From: Pantoea agglomerans
GTDB taxonomy: Bacteria > Pseudomonadota > Gammaproteobacteria > Enterobacterales > Enterobacteriaceae
Direction of reading: 5' to 3'
NCBI RefSeq assembly: GCF_020149765.1
Contig: NZ_CP083809.1
Span: forward strand, 248,001 to 312,000
DNA length: 64,000 nt
Shown here: piece by piece, positions 30,694 to 39,597 of the stretch
Numbering within the stretch: the stretch's first letter is position 1
How the letters are laid out: the number at the start of each line of letters is the position of its first letter
The notes under the pieces: generated by a model
What the model was told of the DNA's origin: nothing
The model's input: only the letters and a program-made list of their open reading frames with translations
Database searches by the model: none
Made by a program: the position numbers and the translations under genes

Positions 30694-31260
30694 ATGAAGA
30701 ACCCGTTAAATAAACCCGACATCCTCAAAGTGGAAACCGTGGCGCGCTCGCGGCTGTTCACCGTTGAGTCAGTCGATCTCGCTTTTAGCAACGGCGCGCG
30801 GCGCGTTTATGAGCGCATGAAGCCTTCCGAGCGCGAGGCGGTGATGATTGTTCCGATTATCGACGGCGAGGTGGTGCTAATTCAGGAGTACGCAGTTGGG
30901 CTGGAAACCTATGAGCTGGGGTTCCCCAAAGGATTGATCGATCCAGGGGAGAGCGTCTTCGAGGCGGCAAACCGCGAGCTGAAAGAGGAAGTTGGCTTTG
31001 GCGCGGAGAAGCTGGAGTTTCTCAGCAAGCTGACCATGGCGCCTTCCTACTTCTCCAGCAAGATGAATATCGTGGTGGCGGAGGGGTTATACCCTGAACG
31101 GCTGGAGGGTGACGAGCCAGAGCCGCTTATTGAGCATCGCTGGCCGCTGGACAACCTGCTGGCGCTGCTGCAGGAGCCCGATTTCCGCGAGGCGCGCAAC
31201 GTCAGCGCGCTCTTCCTGGTACGCGAGTGGCTGGTGCAACAGGGGCGACTGAGTTACTGA
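30694..31260 (+). CDS. nudE: ADP compounds hydrolase NudE (Nudix)
   Basis: Hydrolyses ADP-ribose, NADH and Ap-type dinucleotides to nucleoside monophosphates. 188 residues (E. coli 186). The complete Nudix box is visible: GLIDPGESVFEAANRELKEE in part, continuing VGFG. The start at 30694 (MKNPLNKPDILKVETVARS) is preferred over 30679 because GAGG lies eight bases before it. Convergent with mrcA across a bidirectional terminator. Confidence 0.95.
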   Translation: MKNPLNKPDILKVETVARSRLFTVESVDLAFSNGARRVYERMKPSEREAVMIVPIIDGEVVLIQEYAVGLETYELGFPKGLIDPGESVFEAANRELKEEVGFGAEKLEFLSKLTMAPSYFSSKMNIVVAEGLYPERLEGDEPEPLIEHRWPLDNLLALLQEPDFREARNVSALFLVREWLVQQGRLSY

Positions 31261-31359
31261 CGGGAATGACACAGCCTGAAAGAGGTATGGGTTATCCTCT
31301 TACAGGCAGCTGAAAGGCTTGCAAGCGGGCCATCTCACCCGCACTAGCACATGACAAAT

Positions 31360-31391
31360 AAAAAAGGCCGACATCGCTGTCGGCCTTTTTT
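31360..31391. terminator. Bidirectional terminator nudE/mrcA
   Basis: GGCCGACA (31366-31373), loop TCGC, TGTCGGCC (31378-31385), with an A-run before and a T-run (31386-31391) after, so it can end transcripts from both sides. Confidence 0.92.
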
Positions 31392-31408
31392 GCTACTGGC
31401 TGCCGGGC

Positions 31409-33958
31409 TTAGAAAAGCTCGTGGCTCTCGCCGTTATCCATAATGGTGGTGCCGACGTCATGCACTGAGTATTCCGTCGGCTGGGTGCCGTTAATGAAAT
31501 ACTCCTGGCGCGTATTGCCGCCGCCGTTGGCCAGCTTGCCGGTGCTGCGATCGATGGTCACCGTGACGATGCCGTCCGGCGGCGTCAGCGGCTGCTCCGG
31601 CACGCCCTCCAGCGCGCTCTTCATATAGTCATCCCACGCCGGCTGCGCGCTTTTCGCGCCGCCTTCATAGCCGGAAATCTGGTCCGGGATGGCGCCTGAC
31701 AGCGTGCTGCGGCCTAAATCGCGGCGCGCGTCGTCAAAGCCGATCCACACCGACGTCACCACGCCAGGGCCGTAGCCAGAGAACCAGGCATCCTTCGAGC
31801 TGTTGGTGGTGCCGGTTTTGCCGCCGATATCGTTGCGTTTCAGATCGCGCGATGCGCGCCAGCCGGTGCCCATCCAGCCTGGTTCGCCAAAGATATTGGA
31901 GTTAAGCGCACTCTTGATCAGGAACGACAGCGGGGTGTTGATCACATGCGGCGCATACTGCTGACCGTCCGGCTGCGGCTGAGCGGGAACCTGCTCCAGC
32001 GCCGGCTGCGGCGCAGGCTGGTTCTGGTTCTGATCGGAGGTGGCGACGTTTTCCACGCTCTCCTCGTTCAGCGCCAGCGCCTTGCGGGTTTCGCCGTAGA
32101 TTACCGGCAGATTGCACTGCGGGCAGGCGATGCGCGGTTTCGCTTCAAAAATAACGCCGCCTTGCTCGTTCTCAATCTTGCTGATGAAGTAAGGGTCGAT
32201 CAGGAAGCCGCCGTTGGCCATCACCGAGTAGCCGCGCGCCACCTGCATTGGCGTAAAGGAGGCCGCGCCGAGCGCCAGCGATTCGGTATGCACGATGTTC
32301 TGCGGCGGGAAGCCGAAACGCTGCAGATATTCCGCCGCGTAATCGACGCCCATCGCGCGCATGGCGCGCACCATCACCACGTTTTTCGACTGGCCTAAAC
32401 CCTGACGCAGACGAATCGGGCCGTCATAGGTAGGCGGCGAGTTCTTCGGTCGCCAGTCCGCGCCCGCGCCCGCATCCCAGCGCGAAATCGGCACATCGTT
32501 TAGAATAGAGGCCAGCGTCAGGCCGCGATCCATTGCGGCGGTATAGAGGAACGGCTTGATGTTGGAGCCGACCTGACGCAGCGCCTGGGTGGCGCGGTTA
32601 AACATGCTCTGATTAAAGTCGAAGCCGCCAACCAGCGCGCGCACCGCACCGGTTTGCGGATCGAGCGACACCAGCGCGGAGTTGACGTCTGGCACCTGCG
32701 CCAGCCACCAGCTGTTATCAACTTTACGCACCCAAATCTGCTGACCCGTCTGCACCACCTGGGTGACGCTTTTCGGCGTTGGGCCCTGCACGGTATCCGA
32801 TTTAAACGCGCGCGCCCAGCGGACGCCAGCGAGGCCCAGCGAGACGCTGGTGCCATCTTTCAGCATCGCGGTCGCTTCGTCGCTGCTGGCCTGCGTCACC
32901 ACGGCTGGCAGCAGCGGACCGTAAGCCGGCAGCGGCTTCAGCGCTTTCAGGATCTGCTCCTGGCTCCAGGCGGGTTCGCCCACTTTCCACAGCACGCTGG
33001 TCGGCCCACGGTAGCCGTGACGCATATCGTAGGCCAGCACATTGTTGCGCACCGCCTCCTGCGCCGCCTGCTGCAGACGACGCGTTACGGTGGTATAGAC
33101 CTTGTAACCGTCGTTATAGGCGCCGTCGCCGTAGCGCTTCACCATCTCCTGACGCACCATTTCGCTCAGATAGGGCGACGAGAAGGCGATTTCCGGGCCG
33201 TGATAGCTGGCATCCAGCGGCGCGCTGCGCGCTTCATCGTACTGCTGCTGGGTGATGTAATTCTGATCCAGCATGCGCGACAGCACCACATTGCGACGCG
33301 CCAGCGCGCGACTGTGGGAGTAGAGCGGGTTGAAGGTAGAGGGCGCCTTCGGCAGGCCGGCGATCATTGCCATTTCGCTCAGCGAAAGCTGATCTACCGG
33401 TTTGCCGAAGTAGACCTGCGCGGCGGCGCCGACGCCATAGGCGCGGTAGCCGAGATAGATCTTGTTCAGATAGAGCTCAAGGATCTCATCTTTATTCAGC
33501 AGCTGCTCAATACGGATGGCGAGAAACGCTTCCTTGATTTTGCGCATCAGCGTGCGCTCAGGGCTCAGGAAGAAGTTACGCGCCAGCTGCTGGGTAATGG
33601 TGCTGGCGCCCTGCGAGGCATGGCCGGACATCAGCGCGATGCTGGCCGCACGGAAAATGCCCACCGGATCCACGCCGTGATGCTCATAGAAGCGGCTGTC
33701 TTCCGTGGCGATAAAGGCTTTGATCAGCTCTGGCGGCATCTGCTGCAGAGTCAGCGGTATACGGCGTTTCTCGCCGTACTGGGCGATCAGTTCGCCGTCC
33801 GCGCTGTACACCTGCATGGGCGTCTGCAGGCGCACATCTTTCAGCGTGTTAACGTCGGGCAGCTGCGGCTCTATATATTTGTACAAGCCATAAATCGAGC
33901 CAGCTCCCAGCAAGATGCAACACACTGCAAGGATTAATAAATACTTTACGAACTTCAC
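31409..33958 (-). CDS. mrcA: Penicillin-binding protein 1A (MrcA/PonA)
   Basis: Bifunctional peptidoglycan glycosyltransferase and transpeptidase; a single N-terminal anchor (about 7-27) with a periplasmic body. 849 residues (E. coli 850). GT51 motifs: ATEDSRFYEHHGVD (catalytic Glu), GASTITQQLARNFFLSPE and KIKEAFLAIRIEQLL. Transpeptidase motifs: the acylated Ser in GSNIKPFLYT, SKN in GQSKNVVMVRAM, and GGKTGTTN. The OB-like domain includes a Gln/Pro-rich insert (QPAPQPALEQVPAQPQ) around residue 670. Divergent from hofM, as in E. coli. Confidence 0.97.
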   Translation of the reverse strand: MKFVKYLLILAVCCILLGAGSIYGLYKYIEPQLPDVNTLKDVRLQTPMQVYSADGELIAQYGEKRRIPLTLQQMPPELIKAFIATEDSRFYEHHGVDPVGIFRAASIALMSGHASQGASTITQQLARNFFLSPERTLMRKIKEAFLAIRIEQLLNKDEILELYLNKIYLGYRAYGVGAAAQVYFGKPVDQLSLSEMAMIAGLPKAPSTFNPLYSHSRALARRNVVLSRMLDQNYITQQQYDEARSAPLDASYHGPEIAFSSPYLSEMVRQEMVKRYGDGAYNDGYKVYTTVTRRLQQAAQEAVRNNVLAYDMRHGYRGPTSVLWKVGEPAWSQEQILKALKPLPAYGPLLPAVVTQASSDEATAMLKDGTSVSLGLAGVRWARAFKSDTVQGPTPKSVTQVVQTGQQIWVRKVDNSWWLAQVPDVNSALVSLDPQTGAVRALVGGFDFNQSMFNRATQALRQVGSNIKPFLYTAAMDRGLTLASILNDVPISRWDAGAGADWRPKNSPPTYDGPIRLRQGLGQSKNVVMVRAMRAMGVDYAAEYLQRFGFPPQNIVHTESLALGAASFTPMQVARGYSVMANGGFLIDPYFISKIENEQGGVIFEAKPRIACPQCNLPVIYGETRKALALNEESVENVATSDQNQNQPAPQPALEQVPAQPQPDGQQYAPHVINTPLSFLIKSALNSNIFGEPGWMGTGWRASRDLKRNDIGGKTGTTNSSKDAWFSGYGPGVVTSVWIGFDDARRDLGRSTLSGAIPDQISGYEGGAKSAQPAWDDYMKSALEGVPEQPLTPPDGIVTVTIDRSTGKLANGGGNTRQEYFINGTQPTEYSVHDVGTTIMDNGESHELF

Positions 33959-34075
33959 CTGGAGTTTCCCATCTGTTGTCGTTTGAGCAGTTTATAAACA
34001 ACCGCGCGGTAGTATAAAGGCAAGCCAGACGCTTTGATATGTCCTTTTACCCCTGTAGATAAGGAGATCGCGCGC

Positions 34076-34891
34076 ATGGCTTTACAGACATGGCAAGTCG
34101 GACTGGATATTCAGAATACGCAGCTCTGCGCTCTCGCTATACAGCGCCGGCGCGGCGGCTGGCAGCTGTGCCGCTGGTGGCAGCAAGGGCTGCCGCAAGA
34201 TACGTTAAGAAACGGCGTGCTGCAATCTTCGCCTGAATTACAGGCGGCCCTGCGCCTGCTGCAACAGCAGCTGCCACAGCGCTATTCGCTGCGCGTTGGG
34301 CTGCCGGCACAGCTGGTGCTGCAGCGGCCGCTGGCGCTGCCAACCCAGCGTCTGCAGGAGCCTGCGCTGGGACGTTACGTGACGGCGGCGGCGCAGCGCC
34401 TCTTTCCGCTCGAGCCGGAAGCGCTGGCGCTCGACTACCGCGCCAGCGAAGCGGACCACCAGCTCTACGTGACCGCCGCCCGACAGGAGGCGATCGCCCG
34501 CTGGCTGACGCCGCTGCGGCAGAGCGCGCTGCGTCCGGCGGTGTTTGAGCTAACGACCCATGCGCTGGCGCTGACGGCACGCGCCGCAGGGCTGGACGCC
34601 GCCGCCGCGCTGCTGGTCTGTCATGACGCGCAGTGGCTCTGGTACAGCCGCGCCAGCGAGAGCGTCGTCGGCAGCGCCAGCCTGGAGAGCGCACCCGAGG
34701 CCGTAAGGCAGCGCTGTTTTCCTCAGGCCCGCACGCTGTACGGCTGCGCCCCGTCACCTGCTCAGCTGCCCGACGCCTACTCCGCTTTCTCGCCGTTCAG
34801 CCTCTTCGCTTATCGCCAGCCGCCGCTGCCGCAGCAGGAGGGGGCGTTCTGCATCGCCGCCGGGCTGGCGCTGCGCCCGGAGGACAGCTGA
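34076..34891 (+). CDS. hofM: Pilus-assembly-like protein HofM (PilM type)
   Basis: 271 residues (E. coli HofM 259). Start at 34076 with an AAGGAG Shine-Dalgarno; an upstream ATG at 34034 is less likely. MALQTWQVGLDIQ resembles the PilM actin-like N-terminus, though motifs are weak. In E. coli hofMNOPQ matches the comABCDE genes of Haemophilus required for DNA uptake and for using DNA as nutrient. The TGATG overlap with hofN shows coupling. Base composition is very GC-rich. Confidence 0.85.
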   Translation: MALQTWQVGLDIQNTQLCALAIQRRRGGWQLCRWWQQGLPQDTLRNGVLQSSPELQAALRLLQQQLPQRYSLRVGLPAQLVLQRPLALPTQRLQEPALGRYVTAAAQRLFPLEPEALALDYRASEADHQLYVTAARQEAIARWLTPLRQSALRPAVFELTTHALALTARAAGLDAAAALLVCHDAQWLWYSRASESVVGSASLESAPEAVRQRCFPQARTLYGCAPSPAQLPDAYSAFSPFSLFAYRQPPLPQQEGAFCIAAGLALRPEDS

Positions 34892-35433
34892 TGATCGCGG
34901 TGAATATGCTGCCGTGGCGCCAGGCGCGCCTGCGCCGCCAGCGGCGCACCCTTCTTGGGCTGGCGGCGGCGCTGCTGCTGTTGCTGGCTGTGAGTGCGGC
35001 CTCAGCGCTCTGGCGTCTTGACCGCATCGGACAGCAGCTGCGAAGCGCGCAGAACGAGGCGCACGACGCGCTGACGGCGATCGCTCTGCGGATTAGCCAG
35101 CGGCGCGACCTGCAGCAGCAGCTGGTGGTGCAGCAGGCAAGGTGGCAGCGCGCGCGGCGTCATGCCGATGACCTGATGCGCTGGCATCGCTTCTGGCAGA
35201 TGCTGCCGGCGCTGTTGCCCGAGCGCATCTGGCTGGAACGGGTGGAGAAGATGCCGACGCAGCTGCGCATTGAGGGGCGGGCGCAGGAGATGCAGGCGAT
35301 AGGCGAACTGCGGCGGCGTCTCGACGAGGTGACGCTCTTCGCGGCGGTGCGGCAGGGCAACGTCGAGCGTCAGCCAGATGGCGTTTACCGCTTTGCGCTG
35401 CGCGCGCGTCTTGCGGAGCCCGCCGATGAATAG
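34891..35433 (+). CDS. hofN: Pilus-assembly-like protein HofN (PilN type)
   Basis: 180 residues (E. coli 179). Begins with INMLPWR-like MIAVNMLPWRQARLRR, the PilN signature, then one membrane helix at about 21-44 and a helical periplasmic part. Starts in the last base of the hofM stop and overlaps hofO by 8 bp. Sequence is diverged from E. coli; assignment rests on the signature, length, topology and position. Confidence 0.83.
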   Translation: MIAVNMLPWRQARLRRQRRTLLGLAAALLLLLAVSAASALWRLDRIGQQLRSAQNEAHDALTAIALRISQRRDLQQQLVVQQARWQRARRHADDLMRWHRFWQMLPALLPERIWLERVEKMPTQLRIEGRAQEMQAIGELRRRLDEVTLFAAVRQGNVERQPDGVYRFALRARLAEPADE

Positions 35434-35920
35434 TGTGCTGGAGCGCTGGTTCCATCTGCCGCTGCGCCAGCAGACAGTCACGATGGCGGCGTGCTGCGCG
35501 GTGCTGGCGCTGGCGGTATGGCTGCTGCTTTTGCGGCCGCAGCGTTTAGCGCAGCAGGCGCTGCGCGCCGATATCGCCCGGCTTGAACAGCAATATCAGC
35601 AGCGGCTGGCGCAGCTCCGTACGCTGCCAGACGAGGCGCAGCTGCGTGCGCAGCTCGCCGAAAGCGCGCTTCCACCTGAGGCGTCGTCTCACGCCGCGCC
35701 GCTCGACGCCGTTCTGGCGGCGCGCGGCAGCCAGCTGGAGGCCTGGCAGCCCGAATCGGAGCCGCGCGCCCTGACGCTGCTGCTGGGGTGGGAGCAGTTT
35801 CTGCCGCTGTTTGCCGAGCTGGCGCGCACCACAACACCCTCTCCCGCGCGCTTCCTGCTGGAGGCGCGGCAGGGAAAGGTGCAGGCGAAACTCTGGCTGG
35901 AGAGCGACGATGCGCGCTAA
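35426..35920 (+). CDS. hofO: Pilus-assembly-like protein HofO (PilO type)
   Basis: 164 residues. One N-terminal membrane helix (about 17-37), then a helical stretch ADIARLEQQYQQRLAQLRTL and a small C-terminal domain, as in PilO proteins. Start at 35426 overlaps hofN by 8 bp; its stop overlaps hofP by 11 bp. Assignment is by position and architecture; the sequence itself is poorly conserved. Confidence 0.78.
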   Translation: MNSVLERWFHLPLRQQTVTMAACCAVLALAVWLLLLRPQRLAQQALRADIARLEQQYQQRLAQLRTLPDEAQLRAQLAESALPPEASSHAAPLDAVLAARGSQLEAWQPESEPRALTLLLGWEQFLPLFAELARTTTPSPARFLLEARQGKVQAKLWLESDDAR

Positions 35921-36293
35921 ATGGCTGCTTCTCTGGCTGGCGGCATCCCTGCTCCACGCCGCGCCGCGCGATCCGTTTCAGCCGCCGGATAACCGGTGCC
36001 AGCCGCCAGCAGCGCTTACCGGGTGGCGGCTGCAGGGCGTGCTGGGACGTGCGCCGCGCCTGCGCGCCTGGCTGACGTCGCCGCAGGACGCAGTGATTAA
36101 GATCGCGGCGGCGGATCCCCTGCCGCTGCCGGGCTGGCGACTGAGCGCCATCGCGCCGCGCAGCCTGACGTTCACTACAGGCAGCGACTGCGCGTTGCAC
36201 AGCGTCACACTCTCTCTCAAAGGAAGCGCTTATGCTCAGGATGGCTCTCTTACTGCTGGTGTGCCTCTGGCTGATGCCCGCGCAGGCCAGTGA
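35910..36293 (+). CDS. hofP: HofP-like periplasmic protein (PilP position)
   Basis: 127 residues with a signal peptide (MRAKWLLLWLAASLLHA) followed by APRDPFQPPDNRC, the RDPF element common to HofP/PilP proteins. Its last 62 bp overlap the start of hofQ in another frame. Likely partner of the HofQ secretin. Confidence 0.78.
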   Translation: MRAKWLLLWLAASLLHAAPRDPFQPPDNRCQPPAALTGWRLQGVLGRAPRLRAWLTSPQDAVIKIAAADPLPLPGWRLSAIAPRSLTFTTGSDCALHSVTLSLKGSAYAQDGSLTAGVPLADARAGQ

Positions 36294-37515
36294 TAACGCC
36301 AGCGACGGCGAACATGATCCGCGGCTCAGCCTTAATTTCGACGACGCGCCGGTCGAGCGCATTCTGCAGGCGCTGGCGGATTACCAGCGCGTTAATCTGC
36401 TTATCGCCCCTGGGGTGGAGGGCAGGCTGTCGCTGCGGCTTGAGGATGTGCCCTGGCGACAGGCGCTGTCGCTGGTGACGCGGCTGGCGGAGCTTACCGT
36501 TGTGGAAGAGGAGAAGGTGCTGCTGATCTATCCCGACAGCTGGCGGCAGCGAAAAGAGCAGCAGGCGCAGGCGGTCAGCGCGCAGCAGGCACCGCTGGCG
36601 CTGCGCGCCGTCACGCTACGCTACGCCAGCGCGGCGGAGGTCTACCGCAGCTTTCAGGGGGCGCGGCCATCGCTGATGACGCCGCGCGGCAGCGTGACCC
36701 TCGACGCGCGCGCCAACGCGCTGCTGCTGCGCGATACATCGGAGGCGCTCAGGGATGCCGAACGCTGGCTGCAGGCGCTTGATGTGCCGCTTGAGCAGGT
36801 AGAGCTGGCGGCGCATATCGTTACCATTAGCGAGGAGAGGCTGCGGGAGCTTGGGGTGAACTGGAACCTGCCAGCCAGTTCGGATGCGATGACCGCTGCG
36901 CTGCGCAACCCCCGGCTAACGATTCCGCTGGCGGCAAATGCGCCGGGCATAACCGCAGGCGTAACGCTGGCGCGGGTCGACGGACGGCTGCTCGATCTGG
37001 AGGTGAGCGCGCTGGAGCAGGAAAACCAGGTTGAGATTATCGCCAGCCCGCGCCTCTTCACTTCACATCAGCAGAAGGCGACGATCAAGCAGGGCAGCGA
37101 GATCCCCTATGAGGTCTCGGCGGGCAACAGCGGCGCGACCACCATCGAATTCAAAGAGGCGGTGCTCGGCATGGAGGTCACGCCCAACGTGCTGGGCAAC
37201 GGACGCATTCAGCTGAAAATCCGCATCAGCCAGAACGTGCCGGGCCGCGTGGTTGAAAACGGCGACGGCAGCATCCTCTCCATTGATAAGCAGGAGATTG
37301 AAACCCAGGTCACGCTAAAAGATGGTGAAACCCTGGCGCTGGGCGGTATTTTTCAGCAGCAGCGCAGCCAGGGCGAAAGCCGCGTGCCGGTGCTGGGCCA
37401 TATTCCGCTGCTGGGATCGCTGTTTCGCCATCAGACGGCGGAAAATAAAAAGCGTGAGCTGGTTATCTTCATTACGCCGCGATTGGTCAGGGAAGCAGCG
37501 CTTACCGCCGGATAA
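36232..37515 (+). CDS. hofQ: DNA-utilisation secretin HofQ
   Basis: 427 residues (E. coli 412). Signal peptide about 1-20 (MLRMALLLLVCLWLMPAQA), an N-terminal STN-like domain (LSLNFDDAPVERILQALADY, in part), an N1 domain, and a C-terminal secretin domain with IASPRLFTSHQQKATIKQG, EIPYEVSAGNSGATTIEFK (in part), VLGMEVTPN, the signature ETLALGGIFQQQ and PVLGHIPLLGSLF. Forms an outer-membrane ring for DNA uptake by analogy with ComE. The Shine-Dalgarno AAAGGAAG fits a start at 36232 despite the long overlap with hofP. Last gene of the operon. Confidence 0.92.
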   Translation: MLRMALLLLVCLWLMPAQASDNASDGEHDPRLSLNFDDAPVERILQALADYQRVNLLIAPGVEGRLSLRLEDVPWRQALSLVTRLAELTVVEEEKVLLIYPDSWRQRKEQQAQAVSAQQAPLALRAVTLRYASAAEVYRSFQGARPSLMTPRGSVTLDARANALLLRDTSEALRDAERWLQALDVPLEQVELAAHIVTISEERLRELGVNWNLPASSDAMTAALRNPRLTIPLAANAPGITAGVTLARVDGRLLDLEVSALEQENQVEIIASPRLFTSHQQKATIKQGSEIPYEVSAGNSGATTIEFKEAVLGMEVTPNVLGNGRIQLKIRISQNVPGRVVENGDGSILSIDKQEIETQVTLKDGETLALGGIFQQQRSQGESRVPVLGHIPLLGSLFRHQTAENKKRELVIFITPRLVREAALTAG

Positions 37516-37876
37516 ACCGGAAAATGCGCTCCCCAGTGCCAACTGCGTTGACGCAGGACAGGAATTAGCTTACAAGGTTTAGCGATTTTTAGAACGCTGT
37601 AACCGTCCCGACGGCGCGTATCCGTCAGGGTCAGATATCTCTTCTGAAGGCGGCGCGTAAAAAGCGCAGCGCTAATGCGCATCGTTTCGCATATCGCACA
37701 CCGGCCCCGCAAGGGGAATGCCGGAGGGCGATTTATTCGGTTGCCAAACGCCCTTGAGTGTTGAGATAATTTTTCGTCTGACTCTTGCTAACGCTCATGA
37801 GGTCTCAGTTCCTGTCCCGCCAGCTATTTAGCTGCACGCGGGGTATCATCAACGAATTCTTAGTAATACCGACAAA
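37516..37876. promoter_or_regulatory. hofQ-aroK intergenic region
   Basis: 361 bp without a gene. It should hold the aroK promoter; a TATCAT hexamer at 37846-37851 could be a -10, but no matching -35 stands out. No stable hairpin with T-run was seen after hofQ. Confidence 0.35.
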
Positions 37877-38398
37877 ATGGCAGAGAAACGCAATATCTTT
37901 CTGGTTGGGCCGATGGGTGCCGGCAAAAGCACTATTGGTCGTCAGTTAGCTCAGCAACTCAATATGGAATTTTTCGATTCCGATCAGGAAATTGAGCGAC
38001 GTACCGGAGCGGATGTGGGCTGGGTATTTGACGTCGAGGGCGAAGCTGGATTTCGTGACCGCGAAGAAAAAATCATTAACGAGCTGACCGAAAAGCAGGG
38101 CATTGTCCTGGCGACCGGCGGCGGTTCCGTCAAATCTCGGGAAACACGCAATCGTCTCTCCGCCCGTGGTGTCGTGGTCTATCTTGAAACCACCATCGAG
38201 AAACAGCTGGCACGCACGCAACGCGATAAAAAGCGTCCGCTGCTGCAGGTTGATTCGCCGCCGCGTGAAGTACTGGAAGCGCTGGCGGGCGAGCGTAACC
38301 CGCTCTATGAAGAGATCGCGGATGTCACCATTCGTACTGACGATCAAAGTGCGAAAGTGGTGGCCAACCAGATTATCCACATGTTGGAAAAAAACTGA
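37877..38398 (+). CDS. aroK: Shikimate kinase AroK
   Basis: Phosphorylates shikimate at O-3 in the chorismate pathway. 173 residues, the E. coli length. Walker [12 protein letters not shown] (residues 11-21), the shikimate-binding [15 protein letters not shown] and ATGGGSV, and the lid with RDKKRPLL. Followed at 38 bp by aroB. Confidence 0.97.
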   Translation: MAEKRNIFLVGPMGAGKSTIGRQLAQQLNMEFFDSDQEIERRTGADVGWVFDVEGEAGFRDREEKIINELTEKQGIVLATGGGSVKSRETRNRLSARGVVVYLETTIEKQLARTQRDKKRPLLQVDSPPREVLEALAGERNPLYEEIADVTIRTDDQSAKVVANQIIHMLEKN

Positions 38399-38436
38399 TC
38401 TAACGCCGAAAGGCTCAGTAACAGGTATCGAGCATC

Positions 38437-39525
38437 ATGGAGAAGATCACCGTCTCACTGGGAGAGCGTAGCTATCCCATCACCATTGCCGCCGGACTGT
38501 TCAAGGATCCGGCTTCTTTTTGGCCGCTAAAGGCGGGCGACAATGCAATGCTGGTTACCAACCAGACGCTGGAGCCGCTCTATCTTGATAAGCTCTCGGC
38601 GCTGCTGACGGCCGCAGGCGTCAAAGTGGACCAGGTGATTCTACCCGATGGCGAGCAGTACAAAACGCTGGCCGTGATGGATGAAGTCTTTACCGCGTTA
38701 CTACAAAAGCCGCACGGCCGCGACACCACGCTTATTGCGCTGGGCGGCGGCGTGATCGGCGATCTTACCGGCTTTGCGGCCGCCAGCTATCAGCGCGGCG
38801 TGCGCTTTATTCAGGTGCCCACCACGCTGCTGTCGCAGGTCGATTCGTCGGTCGGCGGCAAAACGGCCGTTAACCATCCGTTAGGCAAAAACATGATCGG
38901 CGCCTTCTACCAGCCTGCATCGGTGGTGATCGATACCGACTGTCTGCGCACGCTGCCGCCGCGCGAGCTTGCTTCAGGCCTGGCCGAAGTGATCAAGTAC
39001 GGCATCATTCTGGACGGCGAGTTCTTTAGCTGGCTGGAGCAAAATCTGGATGCGCTGCTGGCGCTGGATGAACAGGCGACAGCCTGGTGCATTCGCCGCT
39101 GCTGCGAGCTTAAGGCGGAGGTGGTGGCGGCCGACGAGCATGAACACGGCCAGCGCGCGCTGCTCAATCTGGGCCACACCTTCGGCCACGCTATCGAAGC
39201 GCATATGGGCTACGGCAACTGGCTGCACGGCGAAGCCGTCGCGGCGGGGATGGTTATGGCGGCGCGCACGGCGCAGCGTCTGGGCCAGTTCAGCGAAGCC
39301 GACACCCAGCGGATTATCGCGCTGCTGCAGCGCGCAGGTCTGCCTGTGCACGGCCCGGAAAGCATGAAGGCGGAGGATTATCTGCCGCATATGCTGCGCG
39401 ACAAAAAGGTGCTGGCGGGCGAGCTGCGGCTGGTGCTGCCGCTGGCGTTAGGCCGCTCTGAAGTGCGCGGCGGCGTGGCGCATGATATGGTGCTGGCTGC
39501 GATTAACGACTGTCAGAAACCCTGA
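38437..39525 (+). CDS. aroB: 3-dehydroquinate synthase AroB
   Basis: Converts DAHP to 3-dehydroquinate using NAD+ and a divalent metal. 362 residues as in E. coli. NAD-binding [35 protein letters not shown] and the metal ligands Glu ([14 protein letters not shown]) and His ([12 protein letters not shown]) are all present. Between aroK and damX in the conserved aroK-aroB-damX-dam-rpe-gph-trpS order. Confidence 0.97.
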   Translation: MEKITVSLGERSYPITIAAGLFKDPASFWPLKAGDNAMLVTNQTLEPLYLDKLSALLTAAGVKVDQVILPDGEQYKTLAVMDEVFTALLQKPHGRDTTLIALGGGVIGDLTGFAAASYQRGVRFIQVPTTLLSQVDSSVGGKTAVNHPLGKNMIGAFYQPASVVIDTDCLRTLPPRELASGLAEVIKYGIILDGEFFSWLEQNLDALLALDEQATAWCIRRCCELKAEVVAADEHEHGQRALLNLGHTFGHAIEAHMGYGNWLHGEAVAAGMVMAARTAQRLGQFSEADTQRIIALLQRAGLPVHGPESMKAEDYLPHMLRDKKVLAGELRLVLPLALGRSEVRGGVAHDMVLAAINDCQKP

Positions 39526-39597
39526 ACATAAGCAGTTAAGTGGTGACGCGGCGCGCGGGGTGCGCATGGCCGAATGCCGCTTTACGGAGGAGGCAAA

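Noticed and set aside
32654..33937. 427-codon open frame antisense to mrcA
   Set aside because: Shadow of the PBP1a gene; no domain recognised.
37516..37712. Short minus-strand open frame after hofQ
   Set aside because: No start signal or homology, and it overlaps the end of hofQ.
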